Assembly: GCA_947034895.1 (NCBI GenBank)
Contig: OX344762.1
Location: 46,603,087 to 46,667,086, forward strand
Length of the DNA: 64,000 nt
Reading direction: 5' to 3'
Origin: Rhytidiadelphus loreus
Taxonomy: Eukaryota; Streptophyta; Bryopsida; Hypnales; Hylocomiaceae
Shown here: positions 32,401-45,899 of the stretch, one piece after another
Layout: every line of letters starts with the position of its first letter
Position numbering within the stretch: position 1 is the first letter of the stretch
The notes under the pieces: model-generated
What the model saw: only the letters and a program-made list of their open reading frames with translations
Told to the model about the DNA's origin: nothing
The model's database searches: none
Program-made: the position numbers and the translations under genes

Positions 32401-35400
32401 CTGATGTGAATTGATCGATCTCCCAGGGGATCGAGAATATGATGCGGTTTAGAGGCGCCCCTGCTCATGGAAAGGCATGTCCAGTTTGACTTCAATTCGA
32501 GGACAAATCATCATAAATAAACATCTATAATGTTGTTACATGGAGAAAATAAGATACTACAGCATGGCATTTAGCTAATGACAATGAAACTTCCAAACAT
32601 CATGCAATTGAAACATGATGTTCAGACACTCAATGCATACAGCTACAAAAATGTAGAGCGTCTCTCCTAAATACGTTCTGCACTTCTATCTATAAGAGAC
32701 ATAAAAATGTTACCTGTAAACCACAATCATACGGTCAAACGTTGGCTCCTGCACTGTGTTTTGGGTGAAGAGATTCTTGAAACTGTGCCAAGTGCACCAG
32801 AAAGTATTAGCATCATAACGTCTGAATATCAGGATGGCACCTTCTACATTGCCAGATTCTATTCCTTACAATTCCATGGTTCCCCATTAAGCACAGGAAT
32901 GGCAAGGGATAATAAAATGGTAGAAGGCCAAGATCGAACAATACAGCAGATAGTATTCCGAAATGAACCCTAACTTCAAGAGTGTCTGAAATACTTGTAA
33001 TCAACCAACTATACAAGAAATTTAGTTGCGTATGGCGGAAAGACTTCTGAATTCTATCATTTCGTGAGCTCCTTGTACAAAGCTAAAATTTGGATGGTTA
33101 ACATTAAAATTTGAGGCAAAATCGTCATCTACTCTCACCTGATATCCATATTCTGGATTCGAATACGTTCAAATCGAAGTTCAGTACCATTAGATCCTGA
33201 ACCGTTCTCTTCTTTCTGTACACCATCTCCCGATGTTTCCTGGATTTGTGATCGCTTTCTTGACAGAGAGTGTACATGCACGACTTCCTGATTCTTCACC
33301 TTATGCAGCCTGATGCATATACAGAGAAGATGAGCAAAAATAAAAACAGAACTCCGTCAGAACACTAGAGATATAGGCTTCATGACTAGGGGAGGAGCAT
33401 CACCCCAATTTTCTGAGAATCCAATTCCAAGAGCGTTCGATGAGGAGATCCAACTTGGGCATAACGAAGTAATCTGTGGTTTTGTCGATTCCAATTCCAC
33501 GTCGAAAAATAACGTACTATGAACATGAAAAGATCAAATATGTTAAACATCAGGGTAAAATAAAGAATACTAGTATGGCTACTGTTGTTGCCACAACTAT
33601 GACGCCCAAACTATGCTATATCTCATTTTTTGAGTATTTTTTAACTGATAAAAATAACGTAAAATTCAATGTCACCTGTTCCGCAGGTCCAAATCTTAGA
33701 GCGAACACCTCAAATTGCATGCACTCCTACTTTTTTGAAGCATTTGAGATTTGATTGGATGACGTGAACTCAATACCTGATCCGCATAAGAAGGCACTTC
33801 GTCAACTTTATTTTCCTTGAAGTACGAAGTAAACAATTTCTTGTCCAACTGCAAGACGCCAGGCCACCATCACATACATTTAGTCAGATAAACCTCCAGA
33901 AGCCTTGACTCCTTTCAAAATAGTGTTTCCCCTGGCGAATTCCTTAATCTACGAATATGCAAATCATTATTCGAAACCTTTCTTGCGTTGCAGCACCTTG
34001 GATTTGTCAACCGCAATCGGCATGTTGACGAGATACTGGCCTGCCTGTGCCAGTGCTACCTCGGCATCATTGAGTATTTGAAAGTTGCTCTTTTCCATCA
34101 CCTAACAAGCATTTGAAACTTGAGTCAAGCCCACGTAAACATTCCTTGACAACTAAAAAGGGACCAGTCTTACAATAATTGAATACCGGTATGAATCACA
34201 GCATGATCAATATATTTCCTTGCATACATGAAGACCTATTACAAGCTCCGGCACTCTAAGCTGCTACAGTGGCGTGAGAAAATCCTTCAATTGACACAAA
34301 GAAAACCACTAGTATCCTAAAATAGTATGGATGAAGTGCTAAGTCACCGCAAGTGCACCTTGAACAAGATCTTCAGGAAGCGCTGCTCCAATTTATCCAC
34401 GTTCGCTGGACTGAGTTCCCGCTGCTCCAACTTCTTTCGTCCAAGGACAGGATCAAACAGAGAATAAAGCTGCTGCAAAACCAAATTTCAAAGGATCAGC
34501 CTAGCAAACCTAGATCAGAATGGGTCTGATCCACCTAACTCGGCTGATATCTTCACTGAAGAATATTTTCAGCATTTAGTATGCCACAGATAGTAGCCTG
34601 CTGAAATTGTACCAGTTAATCAGTATAATCAACTCAATCGTAAGATACAATCAATATCTGTCACTGAGGATTGAGATCGACCTCGAATTCCTTGCCAAAT
34701 CTCATTTTCTAGCTCACAATAGAGGTAAAAGAGCGAGCTGAAGAATCAGTCTATTTCCACCATACATCTGATTTGAAAAAGTAAGAACAGCTAAAAGAAG
34801 AGTGTTAATGAGGTGTATTAATGACCAGGTGAATTAGAAAGCCTCCAGGATAGAAGGTTGCCAAATTTGGGATCAAAATTATCCAGAAGATGAGCATATT
34901 AATTCCAGTCCCCTCTTCTACACGGTGAAAAAGTCAAGCGTAACAAAGAATTGAACGAAATTTGGCAGACCTACGTGAAGGCCGAAACTCATCTTACATT
35001 CAAGTCCTGAAAGTCGTAGTTGTACCAAGCACGAATAGTCGATTCAACTCGTCCGCACAAAACTCTGAACTCTGGTCTCTCATCCGGCCCTGTCATCAAT
35101 TGCGGTTTCAACATCATCAAGCAAGATGAAAGTCACCTTTCAATACAACACATACATCTGAATCAGCAATCGCGCCTTCAATTGATTTCTATAGGATGCA
35201 ACTTTGTGATTTGAAAGAAAAATTTGTGCTCAAGAATTGCTAATAAATTGCAGGATATGGATTCAACCGACTAGACGTGAGCGTTGCCAATATGTTGAAG
35301 AAAACGCCCACGGTCGGTTGAAGAGTTCGGTAGAGCGTACCTATGAGGTTGCTCAAACCATCAACGAGCTTTGACTTGGAGATGACTATGACACTCTCCC

Positions 35401-35437
35401 GATCAATTTCCAGGATATCTTTCCGCGTTTTCATCAT
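29472..35437 (-). CDS. DUF3754 (TMEM143-like) membrane protein, 15 exons, 505 aa
   Basis: Exons in order of transcription are 35437-35341, 35089-34998, 34472-34359, 34101-33997, 33848-33777, 33516-33404, 33309-33139, 32782-32714, 32460-32358, 32079-32008, 31876-31776, 31385-31268, 30845-30786, 30572-30462 and 29591-29472. Every junction has GT/AG and the total is 1518 bases, exactly 506 codons with the stop. Family motifs of plant DUF3754 proteins appear in order: [80 protein letters not shown], two membrane helices (about 328-342 and 350-370), [35 protein letters not shown] and a C-terminal [14 protein letters not shown]. The length is usual for the family. Molecular function is unknown; organelle or membrane residence is inferred. 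An alternative N-terminal extension is discussed under findings. Confidence 0.95.
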
Positions 35438-36975
35438 CTTGCCTCAAAGCGATCAAGACCTACGAGGCCAGTAAGGCAAAGAAATATCACATGGTGCATA
35501 CCAGTAGTAACCAAATAACGAGGATAGACACCAATTGAAACGTCCTGCAAACAAGTAATGGATCCGCAATTGCTCATATTGCACTCTATTTAGAGACAAC
35601 CTGCAAGTCTGCGGTGATGCTTACGCCATTTCAATGAGAAAGTCACTTCAGGCAAACACATTAGAGGAGAAAAATCACTCAGCCTACATTCACCATGTAC
35701 CCAGAGTTTCCGTGCAGGAAAGTCTGATCCATTCATAAGACCTAGATCGAACGCTAAACAGAAATAGCAGGTCCTAAGCAAGAAAGTATTAACAAAGCTG
35801 AATCAACAGGAAGACAGACTAATGCTTTGCCTCGTGACTAAATCCTCGTCGTACAAACCAAACCTTCCAAATCCAGACTCTGTTCACTTGCCTCTGCTCT
35901 GCACAAAGCAATGAACCTAGCATCCGAAATATGATAAAATGGTAAATCCCTACGTTAAAAAAAACTCTTCAGAGCGTCAATGTAGAGCGCACTCACGATT
36001 GCTAATATCCGAGCCGAATTTTGAGCACTTCCACTGATGAACGTCAGACAAACCAAGCCGCGTCTCTAAAGCGTAAATCCAACAAAGAAGCAGTCCGATC
36101 TCGCTACGATTCACCAAAAACGCCACAGACTGCGGAAAAGCAAAGAACAGCAACAACTTGCATAGACGACTTTTTCCAACCTACGCTTCTCGACCTTCGA
36201 GCAAAGAATGTGCTCGAAGAACAAGTAGCCAAGATTAAAAATTAATCACCTCAGCGCGTTGACAAGTAAAATATTAGTGTTCATTACCATTTTTCTGTCC
36301 AAAGCATTGAACCTAATATCCAACACGCGAGGATCACATTGCGAACAACGGTAAAATCCCTAAATTGCAGACAACAAAACAAGCGTGCTCCCGTTTTCAT
36401 AAAGCCGAGTCGGATTTTAAGTACTCCCGCTAAGCTCATGTAAACGAAGGAAACACAAACCAAGCCGCGTGTGCAAACCGTAATTTCCACAGAACCAAGT
36501 CGAAGCAAACAAACACGCACAAGTCGCGACTGTTTCCAACTCCGGACAAAAATGCGCTCAGAAATTAACTTTTCAAAAACAAAAACAAAAAATAAAAATA
36601 CTTCAGTGCGTTGCTATGTAACTCCTTAGCGATCAAAAACATGGAATACAAGTCTAGATAGCACCATCCCGCAGCTAAAATGACCGTAAAAACTCAACTG
36701 ACTCGGCTGAACAGGGAGAAGTCTCAAACCTGACAAGAAAATGCTGCTTCAAACGCAGCAATGCTCGCTCCGCAGCTGTTGTCGTCGGCCACGGCTCGGA
36801 AATTCGGACGGATTCTATAGAAATCGTATGAGGGAGAGCGACGATGGATCAGATTCAAGACCGACGGAGCGCGGGCGCGACGGAAAAGGTTGCCAGGTTC
36901 GCCATGGCATCGTCCTCCATAGCCATCATAAGGGGGTCTGCCAGCGAGGATTCTAAGAGTACCGACCAATGGCAA
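35438..36975 (-). promoter_or_regulatory. Probable 5' UTR exon, leader intron and promoter region of the DUF3754 gene
   Basis: A GC-richer block at about 36730-36975 ends on the minus strand with CTTGTCAG/gtttga, a plausible donor. An 83-codon frame beginning at 36975 runs through it. Between this donor and the ATG at 35437 lies about 1.3 kb with intron-like composition and an internal tandem duplication. This suggests a non-coding first exon and a long leader intron, a common plant arrangement that can enhance expression. If splicing ended at GGCAAG directly before ATGATG, the upstream frame would join in phase. Confidence 0.4.
35900..36650. repeat. Degenerate ~400-bp tandem duplication inside the leader intron
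   Basis: Paired landmarks recur about 390-400 bases apart in the same order: GAACCTAGCATCC/GAACCTAATATCC, GGTAAATCCCTA/GGTAAAATCCCTAAA, AGCCGAATTTTGAGCAC/GAGTCGGATTTTAAGTAC, AAACCAAGCCGCGT (both copies), CTTTTTCCAAC/CTGTTTCCAAC and TCAGCGCGTTG/TCAGTGCGTTG. The plus-strand frame at 36021-36245 lies in the first copy and is not preserved in the second. Confidence 0.75.
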
Positions 36976-39900
36976 AGAGTGACTTCCGTAGATTGGTTGC
37001 CAGTGTCTTCTTTTAGTAAGTCGGGGTGATCACCGACATGACTTACCGTTGGTGCTAATGTAGAAACGTCTGTTACCGTTCAATTAAGCTGGTGTGTAGA
37101 TGGAGTCAATTAGAAATATAACAATTAGGTGTTATATTTTTATGTTGTACACAAATGGAAATCATTAATACTCAAAACATTAAAATTTGGAGATTTTTTG
37201 TATTTTTCATGAATTTTCAAAGTCAAGAATCACAAAAAATTCAAAGTGTTCAACGGGTGCATGTTTGAAGCTCCTTAAGAAAGACACTAAAAATATTTAC
37301 TAAAAGTTTGTTACTTTACAACAATGAAACATCACTTGTAAAGTAGGAGACATTTAAAGCAAATGGTTTGAGTTCATATTGGTGACACTTTAATAAACAT
37401 CTATTTGACGAAAACGGAGGTACTTCTACCTTACACCAAAGTAGGTTCATTAGGCATAAACCCTTTCAAAACCTCATCCCGTAGAGGCGCAAGCATGCGC
37501 AACAACTCGGTTGCTTCAATTCCTAAAATTATAACTATGAAGCCCTTTCCTTTCTTATTATTTAAATATGTCAAAAGTCTCTACTTAGAATGTTGCAACT
37601 CAACACTTATCATTCCTTCACTATATTTGTTCAAACTTTTTTATTTCAATGAAAGGGGAGTAAAGTTTCTCCTAAAAATTTCTCTTATAGAAAAATTTGA
37701 CACTAAATTTAATGTTAAATCACATTGTAGCCTTTGTTGCACGTTGGTCTATGGTAATTTGGCATTTAGGAAAAATGTAGGTACTTATTTTTTACAATCA
37801 AATTGTATAATTTTTGCAAATTTTAATTCATAATTAGATTCAAAAATCCCAAATGAACTACGGTGATTTGTCCTAATAGTAGTAGTACAAAATTAGCATC
37901 ACTTGTAAAATTAGCGTTTTTATAAACTTTTGCTTTTTAAAAATAAATATAATACAATATTATTTTAGCCAACACTAATTTAATTCTCTTACAAATGATG
38001 TGATTATTGTAAATTAGTGTCACATGCTCTAGTAGCACAAATTAATATCATGAATATTGGAAAATTCAAAAGAAATTAGGGATTAGAATAGGGATTAGAC
38101 ATACTAGTAACAAATCTTTCAAAGAAACTTTCAACTAGGAAAATGTAGTAAAAAGAGAAAAACAACTCCAAATATTGTAGCAAATTAAAGTGGTAAATCA
38201 AGTTAACTTGCAACAAACACAATCCATTTATGTTCTATAATTTCCTATAGAAAGTTCTCATTTGGAGTTTTTGGGAAGTAGAAAATCGAGTAGAAAATAA
38301 ATCCTTTAATGTCCCAACCAAAGGGTTCAATATAGCCTAACTAAAAATATAAAAATTTAGAATCCTCTTGGGAATCCTCTTGAGAATGGCCTCTTTCTCC
38401 ATGTAGGATGAAGTAATACCATACAAAATTGGACAATCTTAATATAGAAACATAAGTTCTCAAAGAATTCTATAATAAATTTCATAAGATTTGGAAGTTT
38501 GAAATGAAAAAATCATAATTTTTGGCTACTTAATAGATAGACTAAGTTTCATAGCTCTTTTATAACAATGAAAATTTTCTATCTTAAAATATTCTCCAAA
38601 AATTACAAAAAAATTGTCAATTTATACTCTATTAAGATGGCATTTGTGTAATAATTAGGATTTGGGGAAAAATGCACATGATCATGTGTACCTTGGGAGG
38701 GACTAACTATGATAAAATATGTATAAAAATGGCATTTTGTACATCATTGTATAAATTTATTCAATGAATGCCATACATTAGATTTATTCTAAATTGTCAA
38801 TGGAAAAACTATGATTAAGAATTATTCTTTGAAATTGTGAATGAACAATTAATCTAATTCATATAGTAACTCTTATAATTATTTAAGGATTTTAGGATAT
38901 GCCTAACCCCATCTAGTGAACGAAAGATAGAGTGAGCACAAGTTGAAGAAGGTAGAGAGCAAGCAAGAAGAAGCAAAGAACAAGCAAGTCAAAAATTCAA
39001 CATTGAAAAAGTCCTATGAGTCAGGGCTACCCAATGCCATCAATGTGAATACCTTGTCAATATTCAATCTCCTATTCAAACACTCATATTTGTGTTAATA
39101 GAGACATGTGATGATTGATTCAAAGGTATACCTCAAAGGTAATTGCCATGAGCAAACAAGCTTACAATAATTATGGTATTGTATTTGTAAGTGTACTTGT
39201 TTTATAGTATCAACCAAATGTCAAGTGAAGTGACATTAGGGCTACTCCACATAAACTTATAGTCATAGTGTTAAACGGACTCCTATTGTTGTCAAGTGAG
39301 AAACTTGTGAATCTATACACACAAAGTCAAGCAACTCTTGCTTAGTTTGATTGCATATTTGATATTGGTTGTGACACTCAATTTGTTGTTTGTTATGATC
39401 TTTGTTTACATAAACAAAAAATGACTATCATATTACAAGATGTTGTTATTGATTCAACAAATGCTACAAGAATTGCATAGAAAGAAATACTAATCCTTTG
39501 AGAAGAAAATAGGATTTCAATCATATTCAATTAATCTTTCTAGCATGGAAAAATATTGTGGAAATTAAAAATTTATACATTATTCAACACATATGAATGG
39601 ACCATTAGAAGGGATTTGAAGATAAAAGAAGACTTTGAGTTCCCAAGCGTTCCTAAATAGTAGGGAACGTTGAAAATTGTGCCACAACATTGATCTGACA
39701 TGGTTGTGGTTGTGCTACGTCAAATAATATAAGTTAATTTGTAATAAAAAAAATATTATTTTTCAAATAATTTTTTGATGTTTTTATATTTTGACTATTT
39801 CCAAGGTAGAAGACAAGCCTAAAATGGCCCTCCCTTGCCCTCAAATCTCATCTCATGTCAATGGGAATAAAAATTAAGATTCCTAAAGATTAAAATATCA

Positions 39901-42218
39901 CTTGTATCATTATTTAGAAATGATAATTAAAGTGGCAACACAATGATAGCATTGAATGATTTAGAAATGAGACATGCTTTGACACATTGGAGTTATTTGA
40001 TTTTGTTTTAAGGCTTGTATACTTAGTATCCAAAATGTGGTAAATTCATATGTTCATTTTTATACTTTCTAGTCTATGTGTACATTATGTACTAGTTACC
40101 CTAGCTATAGTACTCAAATGATATCACTAAAAGAAATTTGTGTTAATATAGTTTATGTGTTTTTGTTAAATCTAATACAACTGTGTTTAAATTCAGCATT
40201 ATTATAGTCATGATTCTATAATTTGCATTATTTCTAACATAATTATTTAGGTTAAATTTAACAAAAATACATTAGCTAGTTTAAATCATATAATCTTTTG
40301 GAGATTTCTTTTCCAAAAATCAATGTTGGAAAAAATCTCCAAAAGTGATGGACTAAAATGTGTAAATGCAATGCAAATTTTGAAAGAATAAATAATTTTT
40401 TACGAGTATTTTAGAAATAAAAAAATTCTTTTAAATTAGAAAATTGGCTATTGTCTCTAATTAATAAAGACCTCTTGTCAACTAATTACATCTTAAGAAA
40501 TAATACCATCTTAAAGAAACTAGATACCATAATAAAAATATAAGAGTAACAATTATGAACAAAGTTGATTACAAGCAACAATTCACTAGTTCTTAAACCC
40601 TAAATGAGTTGCCATCCATAATGTGAATTATGAATGGATTATAAATCAAGCTCGCTCATTGGTAGAGCTATAAGAAATGGATCATTAATATCAAAATATG
40701 AAAATAATCAAATAATTTTGTCTATTTTTCAACAACAAAATTAGCATTGTCACTTAGTTTTGCTAAGAAAATTATCTTGATGATATAGAATTCTAAATTT
40801 TTCTTTTAATATTGACTAAATAATGACAACACTTTGAGGGTATTAATCCCTTAAAGACCCAACATTCAAAATTAGAACAACAAATGAACACAACACATTC
40901 CAAACACTCAAAAGTGCACTTTTTCATCCATCAAAATTTTGGAAGATTTTAGTGTTAATTCTTTAATATTTGTATGGTATAGATTTTGAAAAGTTTGCTT
41001 TGCAAGTATTCTATATTTCAAAAGGTAATGGTAGGTTTGGCCTCAAATGATAAATTTTTCAATTAAAAAAAAGAGCCTAACTTCATAAACAACTTGAATA
41101 AAATGAAAATGAAAATCTTTAAATATCAATATAATTAGAACTAAATGTTTTGAATCTAAAGGAAAATAATTTGTGTAGAAATTGCAAATATTTAATCTAC
41201 AATCTATTTAAAGGAATTTCCAACTTTTAGTTTCCAACTTTATTGAAAAATATTGGTGTGTATAGAAGTTGATTGAAGCATATGGATATTATTTATGTAT
41301 TTTAATTTATAACTATTGTTTGAGAATTACCATTAAATTATTATTCTAAGCTGCATTTTATAATATATCTTCACAATTTCAAAAATCTAGACTATCCCTT
41401 GGTCTTTAAGGTGTTAAAGGACACAATTTGAATTCTATATTTGAATTTCTATTATATATCCTACTTAAGGATATGCATTCAATACCACATCCAATTAATA
41501 GGACTTGAAATGAACTCAATTGTATGCATAATATACCAATAAGAAAATTGTATTCAAATTTTGAATGAAAATCATTTGTTTCTTAAAATTGGACAAGAGT
41601 TGATTGTGCCTTCATAAAGCTATTCAGTAGGTTGAATCAACCCCCTCACTTGTTTCTAGTTTTATCCCCTAGGAAAAATATAGGAACTTTTTATTTGCCA
41701 TGCATAATAAAATTTGGAATTCGTATTTGCAATTAGAGGCCCCCAATTTGCTTAGAATGATGTAGAAAATAGATTAATCAAGTGCAAAATATGGAGTCTT
41801 TTTTTCAACATGCACCCTAAGGAAAAAAAGTTGAAGAGTATCAGAGGCTAAATGAAGGGGACGGTTCACCCAAATCCTTTATAAGCCCCATTTAACTCTA
41901 GTAGCTTTGCACACAGGATTAAGAAAAATAAATAGTATGGTAGATTCACCTATATCCGATTATTTATGCAATTTCAAGACAAATGAGGAGCAATATGATG
42001 GAATGGAAAATTTTCTCATGTAGAGGGGTAAGGAATTTTTTGGATTGTGAATTTTTTGTAATTTTATTCCCAAGATTGAAATTACTAAAAATCTCAAAGT
42101 GCTTCAAACCCATGGCCAATGTTTAGAGTCTTCTAATTCTAATGAGTCAAGAGACTACTTTCCTAATCAATACTTCCCATATACTTTATGACACTTTGGG
42201 ACATGTGTCATGACCTTA

Positions 42219-42342
42219 TTAGTTCCAACCTTGAAAATGAAAAAAACACACATTTGAAGCTTGGGTTGTTAAATAATTTATTAGTTCCAACCTTGAAAAT
42301 GAGAAAAACACACATTTGAAGCTTGGGTTGTTAAATAATTTG
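42219..42342. repeat. 62-bp tandem duplication
   Basis: TTAGTTCCAACCTTGAAAAT starts at 42219 and 42281. The two units differ at only a couple of positions (for example GAAAAAAAC versus GAGAAAAAC), so the duplication is recent. Confidence 0.95.
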
Positions 42343-43819
42343 TTTCAGCCTTAGTTGGAAATAGTTGTAACTAACATATTGAGTATGGCTCCTTAATTGG
42401 GAATGGGTGGTTCTACGTTAGTAGATATTTTGTTCACCAAAGACAATTAGTACTTATTTGCATAGTTGATCCTACAATTGAAGGACAAAGCCTTTTATAA
42501 TCTAATCAAATATCAAAATCTTTTATTCTATATCTTTTATTGTAATCCTAGATGAAAATGAAATTTTTATTTATGTTTTTTAGGAATAATATCACATGTC
42601 TTCTATAAGTCACATAATTTTCAGAGTTTCTTCATATGATTTGAAATTGCAATGAAAATATGAAGAAAAAGAAAGAAACTTGCATCAAATACAAAATGTA
42701 TGTTTAAAATCTAAAAATTCTCTATAGCTATACATTATAACGTGGAAAGTCTTAGTGTAAGAATCTTTTGTGTCATTCTTTACTTATCTTCTATGGACCA
42801 AGGTTAGCGTTCAAATTTTGAATAATAGATGAAAGCAAACATAATTATGCAAAGCATTGAAGCATATACTATTAGATTTTTATTTTTCATCCATCTAAGT
42901 GTTGAAGACTCTTTTGCAAATTTACAATCAATTGACCTATATTGATTTTCAAGACTTTGCTTTGCAAATATTCTATAGTTCAAATTCTACAACTTTGTTT
43001 CATTTCAAAAAATGACTTCAATAATTAAGTTTAAAAGGATAAAGAACAATTTTCAGCCTTTCGGAGGGTGTCAAAGTTGGTAATAGTGAAAGTTCTCTCC
43101 TTGTAAATTTAAAACTAATTTAATTGGTACCCTATTGTACCTTTATGTCATGTTCACTTTTAGAGCATAGTTGCTTTTAGAGTATACTACCTTAGCAAAG
43201 AGATCCAAAAAATATGAAGTATTCACCATGCACTGCAAATGTGTAAGTTTTGCAATGTGGCCATGATTTTTCTAACTAAAGTGACATTTTGGACTAGTGG
43301 GGTGGTAAAGGCTTAAGAACAAATTAATGCTTAAAATACTAAAATACCTTACATGGATTTTTCGTTTTTATAAAACATTATTTGGTATGTATTCCAAAAA
43401 CAACTAATACATATTGGATTAGATTGAATTGTGTGATACACCATTAACAAAGTAGTACACAAAAATCTAGATGAAAATAATTTGGTTGACCATTGATAAG
43501 CCATATTTTGATAAGTTTTTTTTTTGGGCTCTTTTAGACTTTTTATAGGTAATATTGTCATGATGTTCTTGATAGTTTCATGATACAAACTCTATTATTC
43601 AACAATAATAGATATTCTCCACAATGAATACCAAGGCATCAAATATTTTACCATTCCAATTTTTGAAAATTCAACCAATAAATCAACTACAAGAGGACTA
43701 GACTTTAGAAGTTGACATAATTAACCCCTAAAATCCCAAGGCCATTTTTTTTTGTCAAAAACTACTCAAAACTGTTATTTTTGTTGCATTCACCTACAAA
43801 ATCAGAAAAAAAATTTAGA

Positions 43820-44240
43820 ATCTAACCATAGGATCTTGTACTTCACTTGTCCAAGATCATGTGGTAAAAATTTCATCAAATTTGACGGTATGGATTGGAA
43901 GATATTAGCATTCAAAGTTGGACAAAAAGTTTTTTTTAAGAACATGCTTAGATTGCCCAAAAAACAAGATTGTCCATAACTTTCTCATAACTAATCCAAT
44001 AGGAATGAATCAAAGCTTCAAATTTAGTCAAAAACATAATTACATTATCTTTGAGAAAATAAATTTAAAAAATTTCTTTTGAATCTTTGCTATTTTTTTT
44101 GTGCTGCCCACCAAGTTCAATTCTAGGCTTTTGGTGGTATAACTTTTACTACCAAGCACCAATAGAAATAAAAATTATATTTTCACAAAGCTAATTAGTT
44201 TTTCTATCTTATAAGAAAGTTTCAAAAAGTTTCACAAAAA
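43820..44240. repeat. Dispersed repeat related to 49195-49500
   Basis: A series of landmarks is shared with the segment near 49.2-49.5 kb: CTAATCCAATAGGAATGAAT versus CTAATTCAAATGGAATGAAT, then AAATTTAAAAA, a CTGCCCA(C/G)C box, and GGTATAACTTTTA versus GGCATAACTTTTT. No coding frame survives. Confidence 0.5.
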
Positions 44241-45899
44241 ATTGAGGTCATAGGAACCTGCTCGAAATTCACTTTGTCCCCTGAGGCCCAAGGGGACACT
44301 AGGACTAAGAAAGATAGCATGTAATGACCTTCAAAAAGAATTTAGTCATTTGCAATTATTTTATGTTTGATACCTAACCTTGGAAAACAATTTTAGGTAA
44401 TCAATTCCTATATTTTTGATATATAGAAAAATGAGTTGTCTTTGAATAAATATTCAAATTGCTATTGTCGAATTATTTATTACAAAGACTTGGACAAAAC
44501 CATGAACACAAAATGTACAATATGGTTGAACTTTAAAAAACTTAGTATTAAGGAAAAATAATATTGTTTTCATGAACAAATCTTTGATCAATTTTGCTAA
44601 TGAATGTTAGATTATATTTTAAATAGCCAATCATTAAAGATTTACATGACAAAATTCAAAATTGTATATTGAGTGAGTTTTCAAAGTGGAATGCTTTTAA
44701 ATAGATTTAATAATTAGTAATGAATACTTTTCAAGTGGGATGGTATATATAAATAATTCTTAATATTGACAATGCATGACTTTATTTTTTCTTGGATAAA
44801 AAACCTCAAAACAACTCTAAAAGACTAAAATACATTTTTTATAGCGTATCTTATTTTGGTTCAAACTCCCTTGAATGGGTCCTTATTCCTCTGAGAGCTA
44901 CTACCTCTGTTCCAAAATGACCTTCATGTTGGGCAAAATGTTTTGAATTAAGGCTAAAAATAACATTTTAAAAAACAATTCCACGCCATTAGTAGAGTAC
45001 TAGAGTTTGGTGCACTCCTAACAATCTAAAAACTTTGAGTTTTGAAGCCCTTTTCAAAACATTAGAGGAGTTTTTGGGTCCTTGAGAGATTGTTTCAAGG
45101 TTGTTCACATTGTTGGAAACCAGCCTTGTACAGTCAAAATATAATAACATTAAAATAATAACTTAAAAAAATTAAGCTTTTAATTATATATATATATATA
45201 TAAATAATACTTGGCATGGCAGTTGCTTGGCCACTTCAAATGGCTTCAATTTGTGCAACGTTCCTAGAGCATTCTCGAAGTTTATACAGTCTGGGAAGTT
45301 AGAGTCTCCTAGAACATTGAAAATTCCTTTAATGTGTAGTTTTGGAATATTGAAAAGTAGTTTTGGGGCAGCATTTTCAAGGAGCACCATTAGTCAATTA
45401 GTTGTTGAATGTGAGGTCGTCATTTCCTAGGCATTTTGTATATGCCCAAGACCATGTATGACTTTTTGTTTTGCCTCCCAAAGCTTCATCCCCTTCAATT
45501 AGGCAATATTCAAAGAGATGCAAAAAATAAGAATGAACAATGTTGAATGACCCCTTTAGTCATTTCATTTGTCTTTGGATTGATGATTGCGTGGAGGGAC
45601 CTAGGGAGAACTACTACTTGGAGTTGTTTTATTGGTCCCAAATAGCAACCCAAAACCAAATGCGACCAATTCGCAATGTCACTATGTAAGCGTAACAGGA
45701 AGATCATTTTGTAACAAAAAGTAAGGCCAACATGAATATCCGATTTGGGGGCAGAGGGAGTATTTCATAACTTCTCAATACTCCATGAGCTTCAAGACAT
45801 ACTGAAAGTTTCGTGGGCAACAAATACAGGCTTGACCAGTCCTACTACAGTCTGTACTAGATGCTCAGACACTATTTGAACACATGTCTCTGGACACCT

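Larger units (their letters stand above)
37030..45890. other. Long AT-rich gene-poor tract
   Basis: Almost 9 kb holds no supported gene. Frames at 37405-37833, 43349-43588, 43752-43979 and 45184-45390 are AT-biased and without domains. The region contains a 62-bp tandem duplication (42219-42342) and dispersed repeat copies (43820-44240). Confidence 0.55.

Noticed and set aside
36021..36245. 74-codon plus-strand frame rich in Lys/Arg/Thr
   Set aside because: Sits in a tandemly duplicated intronic segment; the frame is not kept in the second copy.
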